Assembly: GCF_022829465.1 (NCBI RefSeq)
Contig: NZ_JAKSXZ010000022.1
Location: 1 to 64,000, forward strand
Reading direction: 5' to 3'
Length of the DNA: 64,000 nucleotides
From: Methylobacterium sp. J-067
GTDB lineage: Bacteria > Pseudomonadota > Alphaproteobacteria > Rhizobiales > Beijerinckiaceae
This document shows, piece by piece, positions 9,101 to 15,443 of this stretch. A model generated the notes under the pieces. It saw only the letters and a program-made list of their open reading frames with translations, did no database searches and was not told the origin of the DNA. Each line of letters starts with the position of its first letter. Position 1 is the stretch's first letter. The translations under genes and the position numbers were made by a program.

Positions 9101-9432
9101 ACGGGATTCTCCAAGAGCATCGGTATGGCGGGCGTCAGTATATCGGTAAATGTATTGTGGTCGTGGCTTTGCAGTGCATATTCGGCGAGCACCGCCCGCA
9201 CATTGAAGTCGGACGGCACATGACGCAGGATACGCTCGAAAACCGGTTTCGCTTCCGCGTGTTGCCCCTCGCCGCGATACTGATTGGCTGCCGTATGGAG
9301 GAGGGGAAGAACCGTCCCAAAATCAAAGTCAACATCACCCTTCAACAGGCTATCGCTTTGATGGATGAGCGCTGGAATCCCAACACTCTTCAAAAGAGCG
9401 ATTGCTTCCGGGCTATTGGCTATGATCGACAA
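6145..9432 (-). CDS. Large multidomain protein with a GT14 (core-2/I-branching)-like glycosyltransferase core
   Basis: A 1,095-residue protein. Residues 1-370 are helical and look like a TPR/solenoid region (YRGEGQHAEAKPVFERILRH, then AVLAEYALQSHDH). From about 385 there is a GT-A-like core: VWYFITWHAEVERLFRLF, then HYRPSVSWGGQKLLFQNV near 440 and QIICNKTYPLAGPIEF near 480. This pattern (HxxxxSWGG followed by a D/N-x-YPL motif) resembles family GT14 beta-1,6-GlcNAc/xylosyl transferases. Residues about 800-1095 form a beta-rich tail starting PHFLGHFGPDGRLVHADGTV. The start is a TTG with a GAGAG ribosome binding site; no ATG occurs nearby. It lies inside the rfb/GT operon. Family assignment is by motif reading and moderately certain; the acceptor is unknown. 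Confidence 0.65.
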   Translation of the reverse strand: MSIIANSPEAIALLKSVGIPALIHQSDSLLKGDVDFDFGTVLPLLHTAANQYRGEGQHAEAKPVFERILRHVPSDFNVRAVLAEYALQSHDHNTFTDILTPAIPMLLENPVLHGGILGQYCRHAFARHDFGSALAIYKAIGSSQSLLDGGDESAIAILDRLELLKTLAASDLVEVNLGNDQVGTEPLLITALFALDEHDLMTRVAQADRSATDGVGSNAVHLAWVAAQVAAAHRWGRGYRAACRLVSRLLASTRDAEAAIARLEASNASGPVLHALLTGAMAKDGVSGHRRDALAALRRSQAVSLQPATGSDDLAASLATFGARPTLETAEAVWQASYDAADFGRLLAHTPCGRHDDPLSPHASDPLHDRWHAAFSVSSLGAPADDSPAVWYFITWHAEVERLFRLFGSLSRAANTYVISVGGSEPIERFPQVSALMLAGDVHLHYRPSVSWGGQKLLFQNVFDILECFSARTDDDAVFQIICNKTYPLAGPIEFAKQMGQPGHREIYAKRRYSVPPPAWHMEWPDAMVTELPTVYNQALDDVFRNAKLDRFSDLAKFPMIYDSSDFRLNMSAFNFSPRAEIFEGQYKGGGQQYMIAGHSADMRWMSFGRLTHFIDLMNEAGSTYSRRMHPRVMQWAHSVLVKHKMRTGDPFLLMSRRFVDTILHNPDCNELFAASDLGFAPEMNFFDTIAYTPEYGMGNEVLHHYFRTETNVGAEKDIPAATFAADVQKLLFMRKMEPDLSGPFIQNFAERCDEERGAATSFLAASAEAPSVRACVPPTLFDLLGADLANLRIRLRDLRGTPHFLGHFGPDGRLVHADGTVADGSWSVTDSSLSITFPWGTKTYEQIATDGSLLILPPSEIVSVRNGWSLFLEIDLGDLLARRAGRLVLDNALHPSAETSWVASRSWEIALLASLEHRDPHGYPAAFSRPGVEVIDLRGDAGHEMALCAVDAYPMLSRLHSVSFADGRAVWVWGRASAECHEAWPTAEARRPEISLSAEDLIGSCRIDTIRGVETVIFLEGGVLASESRSPIGHWFVESGAVWLLGLPGLMIARATQFKRVGDVWSASGWGWSALGKADSFRAAWGSGETATRH

Positions 9433-9486
9433 CGTATCTCTCGCAACTTTGGATGAGAGTCTCTGAGATCTCAGCCAAGAGACATT

Positions 9487-10431
9487 TCAGACTGTGCCGT
9501 CGTCCGAGGCCTGCTGCCGAGCGACGGCAACCAACTGCCGCAGACCCGAACCGAGGTCGACCTTGGGCGACCAGCCCGGCAAGGTAGAATGGGCATCCCA
9601 GGGCTTCATGACCTCACGATCACGGTAGGGGCGCCCTCCGAACTTCGCATCGACCGTCATGCCCAGGGCCGTCGCGATCCGGTCCACCAAGTCGCGGACC
9701 GAGACGATTTCACCGGAGCGGACCAGAAAGACTTCCATGCCACGGGGGGCGGCCAGGAGCCGCTCGGCGGCCACAAGGAAGGCGGACGTCACATCGCTGA
9801 CGTGGACGAGATCGAGCGTCTGCAGACCGGGAGAGAGAGAGACCGGTTCGTTCCGCAACGCGGCGCCGACGAGGTAGGGTAGCAGCTTGCGCCGTGGATC
9901 GGCGGGGCCGTAGACGTCGAATAACCGCAGCGTCAGGACGTTGAAGGCTTTTGCCTCGACGTAGTAGCGGGCGACATCTTCGAACGCCTGCTTCGTGGCA
10001 GCATAGAGGTTGGTCGGATTGTATGCGTCCGTCCCGTCGAAATGCTGCCAGGACGTGCCGGTGTTGACGAAGTTGCGGTACCCGAGGGCCGCCATGGCTT
10101 CCAAGATCAGCGTCGGGAACGTGATGTTGGCGGCCAGGATCTCGGCTGCGCCATCGGCCGTATGGTCGATGGCCACGGCGGAGGCGAGGTGGAAGACGAC
10201 GTCGGGGGCGGCGGCTTCCACGGCGCGCGAGACCGAGGCGATGCCGCCATCGTAGAGATGGGTGGTCACGCCGGAGTGATCACCCGCCCGCCGTCCCAAT
10301 GTATGAACGATCCACCCGCTGCGGAGGAGTTCGGCGAGAAGCCATCCTCCTACATAGCCGGTCGCCCCTGTGAGGAGGGCCCGCCGCTGGTGCGGCGGGA
10401 CATTCGTCGGACGTGCATCGTTCAGGGACAT
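9487..10431 (-). CDS. NAD(P)-dependent sugar epimerase/reductase, RfbJ-like (CDP-abequose/paratose synthase candidate)
   Basis: A 314-residue extended short-chain dehydrogenase. The Rossmann motif LLTGATGYVGGWLL is at residue about 19 and the catalytic YxxxK is YAATK near 155, with FVNTGTSWQHFDGTD just before it. It lies 8 bases after rfbH. After RfbF, RfbG and RfbH the pathway yields a CDP-4-keto-3,6-dideoxyhexose, and an SDR of this kind (RfbJ for abequose, RfbS for paratose in Salmonella) reduces C4. Position and the YAATKQAFEDVARYY pattern favour that role. Stereochemistry, and so the final sugar, cannot be told from sequence. Confidence 0.72.
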   Translation of the reverse strand: MSLNDARPTNVPPHQRRALLTGATGYVGGWLLAELLRSGWIVHTLGRRAGDHSGVTTHLYDGGIASVSRAVEAAAPDVVFHLASAVAIDHTADGAAEILAANITFPTLILEAMAALGYRNFVNTGTSWQHFDGTDAYNPTNLYAATKQAFEDVARYYVEAKAFNVLTLRLFDVYGPADPRRKLLPYLVGAALRNEPVSLSPGLQTLDLVHVSDVTSAFLVAAERLLAAPRGMEVFLVRSGEIVSVRDLVDRIATALGMTVDAKFGGRPYRDREVMKPWDAHSTLPGWSPKVDLGSGLRQLVAVARQQASDDGTV

Positions 10432-10439
10432 TCGCCGAA

Positions 10440-11792
10440 TCAGCGACTCGCCCTGGCACCTTGCCGGAAGAACGCTGTGAACATGTCCGCCATGTAGTCG
10501 ATCTGGTCGCGGCCGAGGCCCGGGTAGACGCCCACCCAGAAGGTCCGGTTCACGATGGTATCGGCGTTGGTGAGGTCCCCGACGACCCGATAATTGCGGC
10601 CTTCCATGTACGGCTGCCGGATGAGGTTGCCGCCGAACAGGAGCCGGGTCGCGATCTTCCGCTCGTTGAGGAACTTCACCAGGTCGTCGCGGTCGAAGGG
10701 CGCTCCGTCACGCAGGGTCAGGACATAGCCGAACCACGACGGCTCGCTGCGCGGCGTCGCCTCCGGCAGGATCAGGTACTCCTGGAACTGCGCCATGACT
10801 TCGTTGAGATAGGCGAAGTTGCGCCGACGAATGTCGATGAACGAGTCCAGCCGGTCCATTTGTGCCAGACCGACCGCCGCCTGCATGTCGGTGATCTTCA
10901 GGTTATACCCCAGGTGGGAGTATGTGTACTTGTGATCATAGCCGTGCGGCAGCGTGCCGAGCTTCCAGCCGAACCGCTTCTTGCAGGTGTTGTCCACGCC
11001 CGGCGGGCAGTAGCAGTCACGCCCCCAATCGCGGATCGATTCCATGGCGCGGAGCACGAGCGACTGGCCGGTGAAGACCGCGCCGCCCTCGCCCATCGTG
11101 ATGTGGTGAGCAGGGTAGAAGCTCAGGGTTCCGACATCGCCGAAGGTCCCGACGGGTTTGCCGTCGTAGGTTGCGCCGAGCGCGTCGCAGCAATCTTCGA
11201 CCACCCAAAGATTGTACTTCTTCGCGACGCGCATCACCTCGCCCAGGTCGAACGGGTTGCCCAGGGTATGGGCCACCATGATCGCCCGGGTCCGGTCGGT
11301 CACGGCCTCCTCGATGCGCGAGGGCATGATGTTGTAGGTCGGGATATCGACATCCACGAAGACCGGAACCAGGCCGTTCTGCAGCGTCGGGTTGACCGTC
11401 GTCGGGAAGCCCGTCGCGGTCGTGATGACCTCGTCGCCCGGCTTCAGGGCGCGGTCGCGATGCAGGTGCGAGGTCAGGGCGGTCAGCGCGAGGAGATTTG
11501 CGGATGACCCCGAATTGACCGTGAGCACCTTGCGGCGCTCGCCGATGAAGGCGGCCAAGCGGCTTTCGAACGCATCGTTGAAGCGTCCGGTCGTCAGCCA
11601 GAAGTCGAGCGACGAGTCCACGAGACTCATCATCTCGGCTTCGCCGTAGACCTTGCCCGACACCGGCACCGCGGACACGCCCGGCTCGAAGGCCTTGGGT
11701 GCATGGGCAATCCGAGCGTACTGCGCCGTCAGCTCGAGAATCTTCGCACGCAGGGCGTCGGCGTCGAGTGCGGTAGCGTCGTCCGTCTGCAT
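10440..11792 (-). CDS. rfbH: CDP-4-keto-6-deoxy-D-glucose 3-dehydratase (E1), PMP/[2Fe-2S] enzyme
   Basis: A 450-residue member of the DegT/AHBA-synthase fold. The lysine that normally holds PLP is replaced by histidine in [14 protein letters not shown], diagnostic for the 3-dehydratase that uses PMP as a coenzyme. The Cys cluster [11 protein letters not shown], with CC further upstream at [10 protein letters not shown], matches the [2Fe-2S] site known from this enzyme. It removes the C3 hydroxyl of CDP-4-keto-6-deoxyglucose, acting with a separate reductase (E3, RfbI/AscD) that I do not find in the window. The start ATG is preceded by AAGGAAAG. It follows rfbG by 9 bases in the same operon. 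Confidence 0.92.
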   Translation of the reverse strand: MQTDDATALDADALRAKILELTAQYARIAHAPKAFEPGVSAVPVSGKVYGEAEMMSLVDSSLDFWLTTGRFNDAFESRLAAFIGERRKVLTVNSGSSANLLALTALTSHLHRDRALKPGDEVITTATGFPTTVNPTLQNGLVPVFVDVDIPTYNIMPSRIEEAVTDRTRAIMVAHTLGNPFDLGEVMRVAKKYNLWVVEDCCDALGATYDGKPVGTFGDVGTLSFYPAHHITMGEGGAVFTGQSLVLRAMESIRDWGRDCYCPPGVDNTCKKRFGWKLGTLPHGYDHKYTYSHLGYNLKITDMQAAVGLAQMDRLDSFIDIRRRNFAYLNEVMAQFQEYLILPEATPRSEPSWFGYVLTLRDGAPFDRDDLVKFLNERKIATRLLFGGNLIRQPYMEGRNYRVVGDLTNADTIVNRTFWVGVYPGLGRDQIDYMADMFTAFFRQGARASR

Positions 11793-11801
11793 TGACTTTC
11801 C

Positions 11802-12863
11802 TTAGATGCCAGGGGCCGCAAGGTAGCTTGTGATCTGATGCCGCGTCACGTCCCGCATGTTGCGACCCTCGGTCCGAGCCTTGTACCACTCCGTCGTCCG
11901 GGCGATCGTATCCTCGAAATCCCAGCGCGGGCGCCAGCCGAGCCGGAGGCGGGCCTTCGAGGAATCGAGCTTGAGGTAATGGGCCTCGTGCGGTTGGGCC
12001 GCCTCATCGCGTTTCCAGGCGCCCGCCCCCCAATGGCGATAGAGGGCCTCCGTCACGTCGCCGACGTTACGATCCCCGCTCGAACTCGGACCGAAATTCC
12101 ATCCTTCGGCGAAGGCGGCGCCATCGGAAGCGGCCAGACGCTCGGCCAACACCACATAGCCCGACAACGGCTCCAGCACATGCTGCCAGGGCCGGATGGC
12201 GCCGGGGTTGCGGATCTGCGCGCTCTCGCCGGCCGTGACCGCCCGGATGAGGTCGGGCACGAGCCGGTCCTCGGAGTAATCCCCGCCGCCGATGACGTTG
12301 CCGGCCCGCCCGGAGCCGACATTCACATGCGCGCCGCGCAGGAAGGAATCGCGGTACGCGGCGGTCACGAGCTCGGCGCACCCCTTGCTGTTGCTGTAGG
12401 GGTCATGGCCGCCCATGGCCTCGTTCTCGCGATAGCCCCACGCCCATTCGCGGTTCTCGTAGCACTTGTCGCTGGTGACGACGAGCACGGCCTTGACGTG
12501 CTCCACCCGCCGGCAGGCTTCGAGGAGATGGACCGTGCCCATGACGTTGGTGGCATAGGTGTCCACCGGGTCCCGGTACGACAGGCGCACGAGGGGCTGC
12601 GCGGCCATGTGGAACACGACGTCCGCCCCGCTCCGGCGCAGCGCCGCCGTCAGGGTGTCGGCGTCGCGGATGTCCGCGATCTCTGACGAGGCCATGACAT
12701 CCCCGATGGCGCCATGGCGGAACAACGACTCCTCCACGGCTTCGAGGGCGTAGCCATGGACCTCGGCGCCCCAATCCGACAGGAGGAGCGAGAGCCAGGA
12801 ACCCTTGAATCCGGTGTGCCCCGTCAGGAAGACTTTGCGGCCGTTCCAGAAATCAGGGTTCAT
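11802..12863 (-). CDS. rfbG: CDP-glucose 4,6-dehydratase
   Basis: A 353-residue extended SDR. The N-terminus NPDFWNGRKVFLTGHTGFKG contains TGHTGFKG, the NAD-binding signature specific to CDP-glucose 4,6-dehydratases. TSDKCYENREWAWGY and the YxxxK motif YSNSK follow. It converts CDP-glucose to CDP-4-keto-6-deoxyglucose in the cytoplasm. ATG 12863 is chosen over an upstream in-frame start at 12902 because it matches the family N-terminus and lies 2 bases after the rfbF stop. Second step of the dideoxyhexose route, between rfbF and rfbH. Confidence 0.93.
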   Translation of the reverse strand: MNPDFWNGRKVFLTGHTGFKGSWLSLLLSDWGAEVHGYALEAVEESLFRHGAIGDVMASSEIADIRDADTLTAALRRSGADVVFHMAAQPLVRLSYRDPVDTYATNVMGTVHLLEACRRVEHVKAVLVVTSDKCYENREWAWGYRENEAMGGHDPYSNSKGCAELVTAAYRDSFLRGAHVNVGSGRAGNVIGGGDYSEDRLVPDLIRAVTAGESAQIRNPGAIRPWQHVLEPLSGYVVLAERLAASDGAAFAEGWNFGPSSSGDRNVGDVTEALYRHWGAGAWKRDEAAQPHEAHYLKLDSSKARLRLGWRPRWDFEDTIARTTEWYKARTEGRNMRDVTRHQITSYLAAPGI

Positions 12864-12865
12864 GA

Positions 12866-13636
12866 TCACCACACCTTCCACGGGGCTTTCCCGCCCTCCC
12901 ACATACCCTCGAGCGTGATCTTGTCACGCAGCGTATCCATCGGCTGCCAGAAGCCGTCGTGCAGATACGCGTGCAATTGCTGGTCCATGGCGAGGCGCCG
13001 GAGCGGCTGCTGCTCCCAGACGGTCTCATCGCCCTCGATGTAATCGAACACGCCCTGGCCGCAGACGAAGAAGCCGCCGTTGATCCAGGATCCGTCGCCG
13101 ACCGGCTTCTCCTCGAAATGGTCCACCAGCGTGTCCCGCAGGGTGAGCGCGCCGAAGCGTGCCGGCGGACGGACACCCGTCAGCGTCGCCATCCCGCCGT
13201 GCTGCCGGTGGAAATCGACCAGCGCCGTCACGTTCAGGTTCGATACGCCGTCGCCATAGGTCATGCAGAAGATGTCTTCGCCTTCGAGATAAGGCTTCAC
13301 CCTCAGAAGGCGGCCACCCGTCATGCTGCTTTCGCCGGTATCGACCAGCGTCACCCGCCACGGTTCCGACGTGTTATGGTGGACCGTCAGCTTGTTGTTG
13401 GCCAGATCGAAAGTGACGTCCGACGTATGCAGGAAGTAGTTGGCAAAGTATTCTTTGATCACGTACCCTTTGTAGCCCAGGCACACGACGAAATCGTTGA
13501 TTCCGTAGGCACTGTAGATCTTCATGATGTGCCAGATGATCGGCCTGTCGCCGATCAGGACCATGGGCTTGGGACGCGATCCCGTCTCCTCGCCCAGCCG
13601 CGTTCCCAGACCACCCGCCAGTATGACTGCCTTCAT
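12866..13636 (-). CDS. rfbF: Glucose-1-phosphate cytidylyltransferase
   Basis: A 256-residue nucleotidyltransferase, the normal length for RfbF. The N-terminal [19 protein letters not shown] is the NTP-binding signature; [20 protein letters not shown] and [10 protein letters not shown] are further family motifs. It makes CDP-glucose from CTP and glucose-1-phosphate, the entry step to CDP-dideoxyhexoses. ATG 13636 is used rather than an in-frame ATG four codons upstream. It is the first gene of the long minus-strand glycan unit, so the operon promoter should lie in the 838-base gap beyond its start. Confidence 0.93.
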   Translation of the reverse strand: MKAVILAGGLGTRLGEETGSRPKPMVLIGDRPIIWHIMKIYSAYGINDFVVCLGYKGYVIKEYFANYFLHTSDVTFDLANNKLTVHHNTSEPWRVTLVDTGESSMTGGRLLRVKPYLEGEDIFCMTYGDGVSNLNVTALVDFHRQHGGMATLTGVRPPARFGALTLRDTLVDHFEEKPVGDGSWINGGFFVCGQGVFDYIEGDETVWEQQPLRRLAMDQQLHAYLHDGFWQPMDTLRDKITLEGMWEGGKAPWKVW

Positions 13637-14474
13637 CGTACGTCTCACGGTTGGATGTACAGGGTGGCCCGGATCGAGCAGGCCGCGCCAGCGGCGACCA
13701 GACGAGTTTCACCGCGAGGCCGAATGCAGGAATTTGGAGGGCGAAGCAAGCAAGACAGCACCGCCGCTCCATGCAGATTCGGGGCCTGCCCCGCATCGAC
13801 CGACCGCCAACGAAGGCGCGAGATCTACACACCGGAACTGCCCCGATCAAGGCTAACGAGCACGGCTCGAAGGTCATCGCGGGCGGCCCGGACGGCGATA
13901 AGCCAGTGCGCGCAGAATCTTGACAGTGTGTCGGGTTTCGAATCCAGCCTGATTTACGCGGCTCGATTGGGCGAAGGGGCGTGATCGGCGAAGCGATAGC
14001 CTCTTTTTTGTCAGATTGTCACAAGATTGAGGCAAGGGACGGTCACCCTCGCAGGATTAGGAATTATTTCTAATGCAGGCGGCGGCAGCGGCGAGCGCAT
14101 CGGGATTGACGCATCTGACAACAATCCAAGTGCCCCCATCGTGTCTGTGCGGCGGCCAGCTCGCCCTCGGAAACATCAGGATCATCACTGTTGTGCGAGC
14201 ACGCAACAGAGGGGGGCGCACAAAATGCATGCCTCTTCCGGAGGGGGCTGTGCCAACGGTTGATTTCTCCATACCGAAGCGGCATCAAGGGCCATTCTAG
14301 TGCATTCGTGCAACAATGATTGGCCCTAAGCTATGGTCAAATGTCAACCTTTGGCGTATCGACTGCAAGTAACCTTCGAGTATTCATACTGCCATCGGAT
14401 TATATGAATTGTTACCTCGGGCGTTTTAATAAATCCATTGCGGCACGATGTTTCGCTAGAAGGTGGAGATCAGT
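13637..14474. other. Long divergent intergenic region between rfbF and the plus-strand sugar genes
   Basis: 838 bases without a supported gene. The first 340 bases are GC-rich and have open frames but no recognisable protein; they could be a decayed gene. From about 13,980 on the DNA becomes AT-richer (T-run at 14,003; TTTTAATAAATCC near 14,427), as expected for promoters. An inverted repeat ATTAGGAA-TTA-TTTCTAAT lies at 14056-14074 and could be an operator. A TTGACA occurs at 13920 on the plus strand without a good -10. Both glycan units probably start transcription here. Confidence 0.45.
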
Positions 14475-15392
14475 ATGGCAGACGTACTCGTAACTGGTGC
14501 CGGTGGCGTGCTGGGCAATGCGCTCGTCCAGGCACTTGAGGCGGAAGGTACGGATTTTGTCGCGGTAGCATCTCGCCGGGATTGCAATCTCGAAGATTTT
14601 TCGGACACGCTCAAGCTGTTCGAATCCTGCCGGCCAAAGCAGGTCTATCATTTGGCGGGCGCGGTTTACGGCGTCGGCGGCAACATGGCCTACCCCGGTG
14701 ACATCTTCCGGCGCAACACACTCATCAATTGCAATGTGGTCGAGGCGGCGCGGGCGGTCGGCGCGACGCGATTCCTCGGCATGGGTACGGTGGCGATGTA
14801 TGCCGACGGCCTGCCCATGCCCCTGCGCGAAGACGACGTTCTGTCCGGACAGCCGCACAGTTCCGAGCGGTTCTACGCCTTCGCCAAGCGTGGCCTGCTG
14901 ATGCAGCTGGAAAGCTACCGGTTGCAATACGGTATGGACTATGTGATGGCCCTGTCGACCAACCTGTACGGGCCGGGTGATCGCTTCGATCCGGAGCACG
15001 GTCACGTCATCCCATCCCTCATTCATAAGTTCGTCCAGAGCCGGAACAAGGAGCCCGTCTCCGTGTGGGGGGACGGCAGCCCGACACGCGATTTCTTGTA
15101 TTCGCGCGACGCTGCGGACGGCCTTCTTTTGCTGATGAAGTCCGGATCTGGCGTTTACAACCTCGCTTCGGGGCGTTCCATTACGATCCGCACCTTGGTC
15201 GAGACGCTGGCGGGCCTCGTTCCCGAGGCGACCTACGCGTGGGATGCGGACAAGCCGCTGGGACAATTGCGCCGCGCCTATGACATCGGGCGCCTCTCGG
15301 AACTCGGCTTCGTGGCGCGGACCGAGCTGAAGGATGGCCTGTCCGAGACCCTGAATTGGTACCATGAAAATCTGGGTCGCGTGCGGAGCTGA
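14475..15392 (+). CDS. NAD-dependent epimerase/reductase, GDP-L-fucose-synthase-like SDR
   Basis: A 305-residue extended SDR. Rossmann motif DVLVTGAGGVLGNAL at the N-terminus; GGNMAYPGDIFRRNTLINCN resembles the GDP-fucose synthase signature, followed by catalytic YAFAK near residue 135 and NLYGPGDRFDPEHGHVIPSL, also characteristic of Fcl/WcaG-like enzymes. It would epimerise and/or reduce a nucleotide-activated 4-keto sugar. ATG 14475 has a strong AGGTGGAG site 6 bases upstream and is preferred over an in-frame GTG at 14463. No GDP-mannose 4,6-dehydratase is in the window, so the substrate is open. It is followed after 51 bases by the 933-residue glycosyltransferase. Confidence 0.78.
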   Translation: MADVLVTGAGGVLGNALVQALEAEGTDFVAVASRRDCNLEDFSDTLKLFESCRPKQVYHLAGAVYGVGGNMAYPGDIFRRNTLINCNVVEAARAVGATRFLGMGTVAMYADGLPMPLREDDVLSGQPHSSERFYAFAKRGLLMQLESYRLQYGMDYVMALSTNLYGPGDRFDPEHGHVIPSLIHKFVQSRNKEPVSVWGDGSPTRDFLYSRDAADGLLLLMKSGSGVYNLASGRSITIRTLVETLAGLVPEATYAWDADKPLGQLRRAYDIGRLSELGFVARTELKDGLSETLNWYHENLGRVRS

Positions 15393-15443
15393 TCGTCGCC
15401 CTCCGACGCACCACGACGGCCGCATCCTGAGCACGGAGCTTCG

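Noticed and set aside
13651..13923. Short frames in the GC-rich part of the rfbF upstream region
   Set aside because: No start signals or recognisable domains; at best a decayed gene, not supportable as a feature.
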